Shown here in pieces: positions 18,124 to 25,658 of a stretch of 64,000 bases of DNA; the stretch's first letter is position 1, and each line of letters opens with the position of its first letter. A program made the position numbers and the translations under genes. Source of the stretch: Paenibacillus sp. RUD330 (GTDB lineage: Bacteria > Bacillota > Bacilli > Paenibacillales > Paenibacillaceae). The stretch covers positions 2,234,501 to 2,298,500 of the forward strand of contig NZ_CP022655.2 of assembly GCF_002243345.2 (NCBI RefSeq), read 5' to 3'. The notes below the pieces were generated by a model. That model did not search any database. It was given only the letters and a program-made list of their open reading frames with translations, and was not told the origin of the DNA.

Positions 18124-18482
18124 GTGTTCACCGTGACGGCCCCGGTCGGATTGAGGAAGTTGTTGCCGTTGCCGAACGGAATCGGCCCGCCGGGAGTGAC
18201 CTCCGGCTGCACGGGACCGCCCGTTCCTGGTACCGGCACGACCGTCTGTCCGCCGCCGCTCTGGATGGCCCCGGCTTCGGTCTGACCGGCTTCAGGAGCG
18301 GGCAGGGGAGCGAACGGACCGATGATGACCGATTCCGGAGGCGTATCGAAGATGGAATATAACGTGATCGTATCGGTGTCGCCGATCTGAAGCAGCGAAG
18401 CGGAAGCGACGCCCACGAGCTCCAGGCTTCCCACGCACAGCAAATGATTGGTTATGTTCACGTTCATCGCCACTGCAATCAT
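18120..18482 (-). CDS. gerPD: Spore germination protein GerPD with extended Pro/Gly-rich tail
   Basis: The first 60 residues match GerPD: MNVNITNHLLCVG, ASASLLQIGDTDTITLYSIFDTP, VIIGPFAPL. Typical GerPD is about 58-60 residues; here 120 codons are open, and the second half is a Pro/Gly/Val tail (VPVPGTGGPVQPEVTPGGP, then FGNGNN). The ATG at 18482 overlaps the gerPC stop as ATGA. An alternative ATG at 18467 would give MNVNIT as the N-terminus, closer to relatives. The added Pro/Gly tail echoes the enlarged GerPC encoded just upstream. Confidence 0.8.
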   Translation of the reverse strand: MIAVAMNVNITNHLLCVGSLELVGVASASLLQIGDTDTITLYSIFDTPPESVIIGPFAPLPAPEAGQTEAGAIQSGGGQTVVPVPGTGGPVQPEVTPGGPIPFGNGNNFLNPTGAVTVNT

Positions 18483-20857
18483 CCTTTCGGGTGTCTGGCC
18501 AAATTGTCCACATAAGCTTTCAGAGCGAGCTCGGCGTCGCGAATCGTCCGTTCCGAAGCCTTGCGCAGCAGCTGGCGCTCCTCGAGCCTGCTGCCGGGCG
18601 GCAGCGATGCCTGCTTGCTTTCTTCATCCGCCATGTAATGCCGGATCCGATCCGGAATCTGCCGGCGGACATCCTCGATGACCATCTTCTGATGATAGGG
18701 ATCCAGTTGAACCTTGAGTCCTTTGGCAGCTCGGCTCATGACATCCTGGGCGAGCGTGTTCAAATAGGCGTCGACGGCGGCTTTCACGTCGCTGTAGCCG
18801 GCGTGCCGGGTATTGGCGGGAGGCACATTGACCGGGGACGGCGAGCCTTCGCCCGGCGGGATGATGGCCGGCAAGGGAGGGATGGCGCCGGCTGCGGACG
18901 GCGCGGCAGAAAAGCCGGGCACGAGAGACGAGGCGGGCGTTCCGAATCCGCCGGAGAAGTTCGTGAGCGCCGGAGCCATGCCCGCCCCGGGTCCGGGCTG
19001 AAGGCCTCCGGGCTGCGAGATGCCGGGGAATGCGGGCGTCTGCGCCGGAGCGGCGAAATTGCCGACGAGGCCGGGCGCCAGCCCCGTTCCCGGGGCATTG
19101 CCGAACGAGGGCGCGGCTGCCCCTGCCGGAGGCCCGGAAAAGCCCGGCGGAGCGAGGGTGCCGCCAGGAGGCGGCTCGCCCGGCAGCTCGATGCTGCTCC
19201 CGGCCAGGGAAGTGGACGGGAATACGGGGCCATGGCCCGGTATGGGGGGCTGCCCCGGAATGACGGTCGTGCCCTGCGACGTCGAGGAATCGTTGCTGTT
19301 GGACGCGGGAATGAGGCTTCCCTGCTGGCCCGGAGGGACGGAAAAGCCCGGCGGAGCCTGCGGCAGCCCTGGAGCGGACGGCGGCGCTGGCGCGTTCGGG
19401 CCTTTGTTGGCGGATGCCGGGATAGGCAGCGGATAGATCGGCGCGCCCCCTTTGACGACCTTCTGGGGAACCGACACCTGCCCGAATTCCTGCATCTGCG
19501 CTTCGGACGGAGCGGTCATGCCGATGTTCAGCGTGCCGTCCAGCTGCTCGACCTTCAGCTGGTCGAAGTTGTACTCCAGCTTCTCGATCGTATAGGTGGG
19601 CTGGTTCTCGGCCTGCTGCAGCCGGTTCTCCACGTCCTGGAGATACAGCAGCAGCTGTGCGATCTGCCTTTCCTGGAGCTGCCAGCGCAGCATCATGCCG
19701 GCCAGGCATGCCTGAAGGCAGGCGGGATTCTGCAAATCGCCGGAGCAGGCCGAGGCAAGGGCTGCCGCCGCTGCATCAGCAGGCCACTCGGCGGCATTGC
19801 CGTCTTGCGCCTGCTGCGAGTCGGACACGATGGGATAAGGTGGACTTGAAAACGGCCACCCCTGGTATTGCTCCCACTGGCTGACCCAGTTGGGGTCGAC
19901 GGACTGAATGAGATTCGTAATGGAGGCCTCGTTGAAGCCGGGCGGAATTCCTTGCCAGGCTGCGACCGATTCCGGCGATTGGCCGGAATTGCCGGCAGGC
20001 GCACCGGACGCAAACGGCAATCCGGCGCCTCCCTGGACTGCCGGAATGCCGCCTGCCGCCGGAATCGGCAGTCCCCCGGGAAGCGGCGCGCCGGGCAAGA
20101 GGTGCACGGCCGGTTGGCCGGCTCCCGTGTCTGGAAACGGCATTCCCGAGAGGCTGGGCGGAGCCGGAATCGGCTGCCCAGGAGCCGCCCCGGCTTGCAG
20201 GGAGGCAGGCGGAAACGCGCCGGGAGGGTAGCCTAGAGGCGACCCTCCCTGGGGAAACGCGCCGGGGGGATAGCCTTGAGGCGATCCTCCTTGAGGAAGC
20301 GTGCCTGGAGGGTAGCTTTGTGGCATCCCTCCTTGAGGAAACGCGCCGGGAGGATAGCCTAGAGGCGATCCTCCTTGAGGATACCCGCTCGGAGGAGAGC
20401 TGCCCGGAGTGAATCCGCCTTGCGGATACGCTCCTTGAGGCCAGCCTCCCGGCGGCCCCCCCGCGGAGGGATGGACTCCAGGTATGGGGGAGCCGGAGGC
20501 TGCCGCGCTCCATGGATACGATCCACCCTTCATCGCATTGAGCGCAGGCACAGAGCCTAGGGATGGAATTTGGCCGCCAAGGCCCGGAAGCAAGCCGCCC
20601 ATGCCTGGTATCGTTCCGCCCATGCCGGGCATCGTCCCTCCCATGCCCTGGCCGCTGAGCCCGCCGAGGCCCGGAAGCACGCCGGGCAGCTTCAGGCCGG
20701 GCCAGCTTCCGCCCGCGCCCGGCCATCCGAAGCCTTTGCCGAGCACGGAAGGCAGCATCCCCATGCCTCCGTAGGAGGAGCCGAATGGAAACGGGCGATT
20801 CTCCGGAAGCTGCGGCTGGCTGTCCGGCGCAGCGGAGGAACGGTCCTGGCTTTCCAT
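18479..20857 (-). CDS. gerPC: Spore germination protein GerPC with giant Pro/Gly-rich insertions
   Basis: A 792-residue protein, nearly four times the usual 205. The GerPC core is split: residues about 392-465 give the coiled-coil QLQERQIAQLLLYLQDVENR and the conserved EKLEYNFDQLKVEQLDGTLN; residues about 685-792 give the helical C-terminal part (VRRQIPDRIRHYM). Residues 20-300 are Gly/Pro/Met/Ser-rich, with GMGG(T)PGMGG units (71-96) and four 14-residue repeats of SPLGYPPGAFPQGG type (164-219). Residues 470-680 are a second Pro/Gly-rich spacer. Cys371, Cys380 and Cys384 precede the core. AAGGAGG stands eight bases before the ATG. Gene order PA-PB-PC-PD confirms identity. The frame is open throughout, so the insertions are real coding sequence. 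Confidence 0.85.
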   Translation of the reverse strand: MESQDRSSAAPDSQPQLPENRPFPFGSSYGGMGMLPSVLGKGFGWPGAGGSWPGLKLPGVLPGLGGLSGQGMGGTMPGMGGTIPGMGGLLPGLGGQIPSLGSVPALNAMKGGSYPWSAAASGSPIPGVHPSAGGPPGGWPQGAYPQGGFTPGSSPPSGYPQGGSPLGYPPGAFPQGGMPQSYPPGTLPQGGSPQGYPPGAFPQGGSPLGYPPGAFPPASLQAGAAPGQPIPAPPSLSGMPFPDTGAGQPAVHLLPGAPLPGGLPIPAAGGIPAVQGGAGLPFASGAPAGNSGQSPESVAAWQGIPPGFNEASITNLIQSVDPNWVSQWEQYQGWPFSSPPYPIVSDSQQAQDGNAAEWPADAAAAALASACSGDLQNPACLQACLAGMMLRWQLQERQIAQLLLYLQDVENRLQQAENQPTYTIEKLEYNFDQLKVEQLDGTLNIGMTAPSEAQMQEFGQVSVPQKVVKGGAPIYPLPIPASANKGPNAPAPPSAPGLPQAPPGFSVPPGQQGSLIPASNSNDSSTSQGTTVIPGQPPIPGHGPVFPSTSLAGSSIELPGEPPPGGTLAPPGFSGPPAGAAAPSFGNAPGTGLAPGLVGNFAAPAQTPAFPGISQPGGLQPGPGAGMAPALTNFSGGFGTPASSLVPGFSAAPSAAGAIPPLPAIIPPGEGSPSPVNVPPANTRHAGYSDVKAAVDAYLNTLAQDVMSRAAKGLKVQLDPYHQKMVIEDVRRQIPDRIRHYMADEESKQASLPPGSRLEERQLLRKASERTIRDAELALKAYVDNLARHPKG
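20201..20368 (-). repeat. Four tandem 42-bp repeats inside gerPC
   Basis: Four consecutive in-frame 14-codon units: SPLGYPPGAFPQGG, MPQSYPPGTLPQGG, SPQGYPPGAFPQGG, SPLGYPPGAFPPAS. They are similar at DNA level too, so they arose by recent tandem duplication and could change copy number without breaking the frame. Confidence 0.85.
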
Positions 20858-20878
20858 GGCATGAGGCCTCCTTTCGGT

Positions 20879-21091
20879 CTAGCTCGGATTAGGCAGCGGC
20901 ACGAAGCTCAAGGCATCCGCCCCTTCGTTCGCCGTCAGCTGCTCGGCCGGATGGTCGAATCCGCCGGAGTTGTAGAGCTGGGATACCGGCCGGATGGAGC
21001 CGGCGCTGCCGATCTGCAGCACGGAGCTGTTGGAGACGCTGTCCACGCGCAGCTGATGGATGGTGATGGACTGGTGGACGGTCAGGTTCAT
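20879..21091 (-). CDS. gerPB: Spore germination protein GerPB
   Basis: A 70-residue protein close to GerPB in length and sequence: MNLTVHQSITIHQLRVDSVSN, then SSVLQIGSAGSIRPVSQLYNSGGF and a short polar tail. Its ATG overlaps the gerPA stop as ATGA. GerPB contributes to coat permeability to germinants. The stop is 21 bases before the gerPC start. Confidence 0.9.
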   Translation of the reverse strand: MNLTVHQSITIHQLRVDSVSNSSVLQIGSAGSIRPVSQLYNSGGFDHPAEQLTANEGADALSFVPLPNPS

Positions 21092-21327
21092 ATAATATTC
21101 GCTCCGGATGCAACTTCGTTATTGGAGTTATCCTGAAGATCGGGGTCCAGGGTATTGGTGGCGCTGAGTCCGTTGTTGGCGTTCGTCAAGCCCCCGGTCA
21201 GGAACGATCCTGAACCTGCATAGGTTTTGGAGGAGCTGGAGGGCGATATCTGGACGGTGTCCCCGAACTGGACAACGCCGCTGGAACCGACGCTGACGAT
21301 ATTGACAAAGCCGACAGCAGCAGGCAT
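21088..21327 (-). CDS. gerPA: Spore germination protein GerPA/GerPF family
   Basis: A 79-residue protein with the family pattern MPAAVGFVNIVSVGSSG, VVQFGDTVQISPSSSSKTYAG and NNGLSATNTLDPDLQDN. GerPA and GerPF are paralogues and the sequence could be assigned to either; position at the head of the operon favours GerPA. AGGTGA is upstream of the ATG. Bacillus operons hold both paralogues, but only this one is present here. Confidence 0.88.
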   Translation of the reverse strand: MPAAVGFVNIVSVGSSGVVQFGDTVQISPSSSSKTYAGSGSFLTGGLTNANNGLSATNTLDPDLQDNSNNEVASGANII

Positions 21328-21392
21328 GCTGAATCACCTCATTCTCGGTTGGATCGCGGCAGGCCGGGCGTACCGGGCTGCCGTCCATACCC

Positions 21393-21421
21393 CACTATAT
21401 GCGGCATTCGCCCAAATGTTC
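21393..21421 (-). promoter_or_regulatory. Candidate SigmaK promoter of the gerP operon
   Basis: On the minus strand GAACA (21421-21417), 16 bases after its AC, then CATATAGTG (21401-21393), against the SigmaK pattern AC-N16/17-CATANNNTA. It is 66 bases before gerPA. gerP operons are known mother-cell SigmaK genes, so the match fits. It lies in the spacer shared with the divergent Hsp20 gene. Confidence 0.45.
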
Positions 21422-21507
21422 CGGGATGCGCGGGCCTCGGCTCGAAATCTGTCACTTGACCGAGCCGGCCCGCATAGGCTGGAGCATAGCGGAGGGAGGT
21501 TCTGCCC

Positions 21508-21999
21508 GTGGGCAGCAAATGGGATCAGATGCAGGAATGGCTCGCTCGCCAGCAGCTGCCCAAAGGCTTCGAAGCGATGAAGGAGCCGGAATGGGTGGCG
21601 CGCATCGTCAAGCAGATGATGGAAGGCGCGCTCAGCGGCAGTCCGACAGCCGGCTTGTCGGGCATGCAGGATACCGCGGACAAAGCCAAGAAGGGCGAGA
21701 ATTTCAAAGCGGGTATATCTTCGCTGGGGGCGGAGTGGACGGAGAACAAGGAGTACCTGCTGCTCAAGCTGCCTCTGCAGGGTGAAGCCGACGCCGAGAC
21801 GCTCCGGGTCAGGGTGAAGGAGGAGCGGCTGCGCATCGAAGGCTTGCCGGGACGACGTCCGCAAAGCCTGCCGCTGCCGGCTCCCGTCCAGCCCCGTTCC
21901 ACGCGTGCGATGATCAAGGGCGGCGTGCTCCGGGTTCGTCTGAAGAAGAAGTCTCCGTCGAAATACATCGATGTGTTCATCGAAGAAGGTCCGGACTAG
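21508..21999 (+). CDS. Hsp20/alpha-crystallin-family small heat-shock protein
   Basis: A 163-residue protein. Residues about 75-160 are an alpha-crystallin domain: AEWTENKEYLLLKLPLQGEADAETL, RVRVKEERLRIEG and the end strand GGVLRVRLKKK. The N-terminal half is helical and polar (MGSKWDQMQEWLARQQLPKG). The loop is shortened and the usual I-x-I tail is replaced by YIDVFIEEG. Start GTG at 21508 behind GGAGGGAGG. It is divergent from gerP. Bacillus CotP is a small heat-shock-like coat protein, so a spore role is plausible but unproven. Confidence 0.8.
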   Translation: MGSKWDQMQEWLARQQLPKGFEAMKEPEWVARIVKQMMEGALSGSPTAGLSGMQDTADKAKKGENFKAGISSLGAEWTENKEYLLLKLPLQGEADAETLRVRVKEERLRIEGLPGRRPQSLPLPAPVQPRSTRAMIKGGVLRVRLKKKSPSKYIDVFIEEGPD

Positions 22000-22084
22000 G
22001 GATCCGGACCTGCGGCTTGTTGCGTTTGGCAAACGCTTCCCTTATGATTCTAGTGGACGGATTTTACATAAGGGAGTGTCGCCG

Positions 22085-22285
22085 GTGACCGCCGTTGATG
22101 TCAGCAATGTTTCTCCGGGATTGTTCGTGCTCGGAGCCGTATTCATCCTGCTTATTTTTTCCCTTCTCAGCCTTGGCGTGTTGAGGATGTTCCAGCAGCG
22201 CTTCCGCGCCGGATGGGTCTATTTCGCGGGAGGCGCAGTGAGCGCAGTCGTGATGTACATCCTGCTGGACCTATGGTATATCTAG
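22085..22285 (+). CDS. Small two-helix membrane protein, unknown function
   Basis: A 66-residue protein with two hydrophobic helices (about 12-33, LFVLGAVFILLIFSLLSLGVL, shortened at each end by the prediction, and 46-62) separated by a short basic loop QQRFRAGW. Start GTG at 22085 with GGGAG eight bases upstream. A terminator follows at once. I do not recognise a named family. Confidence 0.65.
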   Translation: MTAVDVSNVSPGLFVLGAVFILLIFSLLSLGVLRMFQQRFRAGWVYFAGGAVSAVVMYILLDLWYI

Positions 22286-22297
22286 CTGGAAGCAGTC

Positions 22298-22319
22298 GGG
22301 CCTTGAAGGCCCTTTTTTT
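22298..22319 (+). terminator. Terminator after the 66-residue membrane protein gene
   Basis: GGGCC-TTGAA-GGCCC stem-loop followed by seven T, 12 bases after the stop codon. Confidence 0.85.
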
Positions 22320-22436
22320 GTCTGCGTCCCCGGAATACGGGGAGCAGCCTGGCAAGTCTTGCTAACGAAGGCCGGTTGAGGTAAAGTCGAAGCTAGTTTG
22401 TTCCAAGTGGTTGGAGCCGAAAAGGGGTAATGGGTC

Positions 22437-22664
22437 GTGTGGCAGAAAATATGGTTTGTCTCCAATATGGGGTTCGTAGCGATGCTGGTCTGGTACATGT
22501 TTCTTCAGAGAGCTTACGCGGATGCCTTGCATCGCGGTGCCGATACGGCGCAGGCGGCCAAATACCGGCGCCGCAGGCTGATGGCGGGAATCGCGGCGCT
22601 TGTCCTGTTCGTCGTCATGGCCGGAGCCTTCATAACGAACATGAGGGTCAACGGAACGCGCTGA
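22437..22664 (+). CDS. Small membrane protein, unknown function
   Basis: A 75-residue protein with helix 1 (about 4-24, with aromatic WYMF) and helix 2 (about 49-67, AGIAALVLFVVMAGAFI), joined by a charged AAKYRRRR segment. GTG start at 22437 with AAAGGGG nine bases upstream. No family recognised. It lies between two terminator-bounded units. Confidence 0.6.
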   Translation: MWQKIWFVSNMGFVAMLVWYMFLQRAYADALHRGADTAQAAKYRRRRLMAGIAALVLFVVMAGAFITNMRVNGTR

Positions 22665-22765
22665 GGCATGTGTCCAATTCATGGCAATTCCGGCCTGGAG
22701 CGCAACTTTCTCCTGAAATGACCGTCAAATGTCTACTGTACAGGGGCTTTGCCCCGTGAGCGGAA

Positions 22766-22792
22766 GCAGTTGGACAGACAGCAGTTGGACAG
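22766..22792 (+). repeat. Two 12-bp direct repeats before the PKD-domain gene
   Basis: GCAGTTGGACAG occurs at 22766-22777 and 22781-22792, a 15-base period, ending 16 bases before the ATG at 22809. A GGGGC-TTT-GCCCC hairpin stands just upstream, near 22743-22755. These could be operator half-sites or leader structure. Confidence 0.5.
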
Positions 22793-22808
22793 TTAAAGGA
22801 GACTAGCA

Positions 22809-24758
22809 ATGAAATCGCTCAAATGGCTTTTGGTTTTGACCCTCTTCACCATGCCTCTGCTGGGAGGAATGGGGCGCGCGACGGCTCAAGGTGCATCGCA
22901 GACGCTCGTGATGACTAAAAACAGCAAAACAATGCTTTTGAACGGAACCGCCTTTACTGCGGCTCAGCCGTTCGTCATGAAAAACGGAGTATCCTACGCG
23001 CCGTTCAGCTCGCTGGCGGCGCGTTACGGCTTCCAGGTATCCTATGATGCCGCGGCGAAGCAATCGATCGCCCGCAGCGCTGCGGGAGAAATCCGCTTCA
23101 AGATGAATACCAGGGAAGTTGCCGCCTATGGGACCAAAATGACGGGCCAGGCGAATACGTATTCCGAGAACGGGTCGCTCATGATTCCGATCCGCACCTG
23201 GGGTCTGGCGACAGGGAGCCGCGTGAGCGCTTCGGGCGCTCAGGTCACCCTGCAATGGGATACGAAGCCGAGCGCGGCGTTCACCGTATCTCCGGCCAAG
23301 ATCTACACGGGCGACTATGTCACCTATCTGGACCGCTACAGCTCTCCTTCCGGCCAGCCGATCATCAACGAGGAATGGACGGGGCGCGAGGAAGTGTTCT
23401 CCGAGCCAGGCACGTACACCATTTCCCGCATCGTTCAGGATGCTTCCGGGCAATGGAGCGATCCCTACACGGTGACGATCAAGGTGCTCGCACCCAACCA
23501 GCCTCCCGTAGCGGACTTCGCCACGGACAAGACGGTATACCGGATCGGCGAGAACGTCCGCTACACCGATCTCAGCACCGACGACAACAACGCGATCGCC
23601 AAGCGCAACTGGATCGGCCAAGCGGATGTCTTCTTCGAGGCGGGAGACAAGACGATCACCTTGGAAGTCATCGATGACCAGGGCTTGTCCTCCACGATCA
23701 GCAAGACGATCACGGTGTCCACGGAAGTCCTTTATACGAAGGACCAGTACGACAAGCTGTTCAAGCCGGTAGGCGGCGTATTCGGAGTCGATGCCAAGTC
23801 GGTGCTCGATATTCCGACCGTATCGTATGATTTCCACTCGGAGCCTTCCCGCTTGATCCGCAGCAACAGCCCGGAGCGGTGGACGAGCGAAGGCATCGCT
23901 TACGACGATCAGTTCTCTGGCGACATCCGCCTGCTGTTCCACAACGTGAACAATATCGGATATCCCGTCAAGATGTATCTGATCGCGACGAATGAAGGCA
24001 ACTACACCGCGAAGTTCGGCGTGAAGAATTTCGGGGCTGGCGGACCGGACCAGTTCGAGGTCAATACCGGCAAAATGTCTACGGTCCGGTATTTGAACTC
24101 CGTCATCTCCCCGAGCCCGATTACGTACACGAGCATCAAGCCGGGACAGTCCGTGCAGGTGCTGAAGGAAATCTCCGCCTCGGCCATCAAGTCGAATCTG
24201 ATCTATTCGGCCTACGCCGACGTGACCTCCGACCAGACGCTGCGGTTCCGCGTCGTCGTCGTGGCGGAGAAGACGGACCCGCTCAAGGTGCTCGAGAGCC
24301 TGCCGCTCATGGATGCGGACGGCAAGCATACCCGCGGCTCCTTCAACAACGCGACGCGCGCGATCGACGTTCCCGGCGTGCTCGGCTACACTCCGCAGCG
24401 CATCGTGCTGGGAGACAACAAGCTGGATCCGTATCTGGACGGGTACGACAATACGACGGGATCCCTCCAGCTCAACATCGGCAACTTCGGCGTTCTGTAC
24501 AAAATGAACATCAAGCTGTCGCCGCGGACGCTGGTCGCCTTGAACCCTCGAGGCGGCTTGTATACGGGAGCGTTCGTCGTCAACGGGCAGCTGATTCCCG
24601 TGCCGGCATCCGGCGTGCTCAAGGATCAAGGCGAAGCCATGGTGCTGTACCGTTCCGGGGACAGCACCGAGACGATCAGCCTCGTCTATCTGATCGCATC
24701 CGGCAGCAACCTGCCGATCACGATGATCTTCCAGCCGCTGCCGGCATTGAAGAATTAA
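22809..24758 (+). CDS. Secreted protein with copper-amine-oxidase-like N-terminal domain and PKD-type domains
   Basis: A 649-residue protein with a signal peptide (about 1-27, cut after ATA). Residues about 28-150 form a Cu_amine_oxidN1-type domain (LNGTAFTAAQPFVMKNGVSY, PIRTWG), a beta-rich extracellular module with no oxidase chemistry. PKD-like domains follow (about 153-230 and 235-310, with PPVADFATDKTVYRIGENV and DQGLSSTISKTITV). The C-terminal half (about 310-649) is a beta-rich domain without a recognised family. No cell-wall anchor or catalytic motif. Probably a cell-surface or matrix protein. AAAGGAG precedes the ATG. Confidence 0.8.
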   Translation: MKSLKWLLVLTLFTMPLLGGMGRATAQGASQTLVMTKNSKTMLLNGTAFTAAQPFVMKNGVSYAPFSSLAARYGFQVSYDAAAKQSIARSAAGEIRFKMNTREVAAYGTKMTGQANTYSENGSLMIPIRTWGLATGSRVSASGAQVTLQWDTKPSAAFTVSPAKIYTGDYVTYLDRYSSPSGQPIINEEWTGREEVFSEPGTYTISRIVQDASGQWSDPYTVTIKVLAPNQPPVADFATDKTVYRIGENVRYTDLSTDDNNAIAKRNWIGQADVFFEAGDKTITLEVIDDQGLSSTISKTITVSTEVLYTKDQYDKLFKPVGGVFGVDAKSVLDIPTVSYDFHSEPSRLIRSNSPERWTSEGIAYDDQFSGDIRLLFHNVNNIGYPVKMYLIATNEGNYTAKFGVKNFGAGGPDQFEVNTGKMSTVRYLNSVISPSPITYTSIKPGQSVQVLKEISASAIKSNLIYSAYADVTSDQTLRFRVVVVAEKTDPLKVLESLPLMDADGKHTRGSFNNATRAIDVPGVLGYTPQRIVLGDNKLDPYLDGYDNTTGSLQLNIGNFGVLYKMNIKLSPRTLVALNPRGGLYTGAFVVNGQLIPVPASGVLKDQGEAMVLYRSGDSTETISLVYLIASGSNLPITMIFQPLPALKN

Positions 24759-24780
24759 GCCGCACGGGCCATGGAGCCTC

Positions 24781-24816
24781 AGCCGCATCTCGATATAGGA
24801 GATGCGGCTTTTTTTT
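24781..24816 (+). terminator. Terminator of the PKD-domain gene
   Basis: An 11-bp perfect stem AGCCGCATCTC / GAGATGCGGCT with a seven-base loop, followed by a run of T. Confidence 0.92.
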
Positions 24817-24881
24817 GCGGATATGTCCAGCGTGCGGGTGTACAATGGTTCCATGGAAAGCGAGAGGAGGGAATGACAGGG

Positions 24882-25652
24882 ATGGAAACGACGGAAAAGG
24901 GAGATGGGTTCAGCGAATGCAAGGATCTCCTTGACTTGGCGAGCACCGAGCGGTTGCTGGGGGGAGAGCTATCGGGCGAGCGGGAGAAATCTGGCGGCGA
25001 TGGTGAAGCCGATCGAGCGGTGCCTGGCCGTCAGACGATGCCGAAGCCGATGGAGCTGCTGTTCATCCGCCATGGTCAGGGAGTCCACAATACGGGCATC
25101 CCGGATCGGCTGAATGTCGAGCATCCGCCTTTGACCGCCAAAGGCAGGGAGCAGGTCGCGGCGATCCGCGATGCCGTCTCGATCGGTCCGAAGGATGTCG
25201 TAATCGCCAGTCCGACGGTCCGTACGCTGCAGACCGCAAGGCTGCTCGCCGACGGCAGGGCGGACTTGCGGCTGCTGGTGTCGCCCCGCGTCGGTCCAAG
25301 GATGTATCCGATGCCGGACAACCCTTCCGCCAGCGAGTTCAGATGCGACCGGATCTATCCACAGTCGGCGATTGTAGCCGAGTTCCCTGAATTCGGCTGT
25401 CTGAAGAGCGATTCGGCAGGGCTGTGGGACGGAAGGCTCAACACAATGGACCGCGAGGCATTCCGAACCGAGGCGCTGAAGCTTCTCCGCGATGCTCATG
25501 CGGCGATAGGCGAGGAGGGCCGAGGGAGGGCCGTAATCGTTTCCCATGACGGGACGATCACCTCGTACAGGGAAGCTCTCGGCGAAGAGCGGCTGACCCG
25601 CGCCGATTTTCTCGGCGAAGCCGGCATTCACATCATGAAGTGGAAGGAGTAA
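24882..25652 (+). CDS. Histidine phosphatase (phosphoglycerate mutase) family protein
   Basis: The catalytic RHG motif is in ELLFIRHGQGVHNTG, and the second histidine in VIVSHDGTITSYR near the C-terminus. PTVRTLQTA is the usual third motif, so the fold is complete. Branch-1 phosphatases act on sugar phosphates, nucleotides or phosphoproteins; the substrate is unknown. The 50 residues before the core are polar and atypical. ATG 24882 has GAGGAGG 11 bases upstream; ATG 24873 is two bases from it, and a later ATG at 25039 would remove the extension. fosB follows six bases downstream. Confidence 0.8.
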   Translation: METTEKGDGFSECKDLLDLASTERLLGGELSGEREKSGGDGEADRAVPGRQTMPKPMELLFIRHGQGVHNTGIPDRLNVEHPPLTAKGREQVAAIRDAVSIGPKDVVIASPTVRTLQTARLLADGRADLRLLVSPRVGPRMYPMPDNPSASEFRCDRIYPQSAIVAEFPEFGCLKSDSAGLWDGRLNTMDREAFRTEALKLLRDAHAAIGEEGRGRAVIVSHDGTITSYREALGEERLTRADFLGEAGIHIMKWKE

Positions 25653-25658
25653 ATCCTC

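Noticed and set aside
20201-20368. Possible CRISPR-like array
   Set aside because: The repeats are contiguous, in-frame coding units without spacers.
22803-24854. 683-codon minus-strand open frame opposite the PKD-domain gene
   Set aside because: Antisense artefact; the plus strand has a signal peptide and domains, while this frame is a mix of Arg/His/Asp without motifs.
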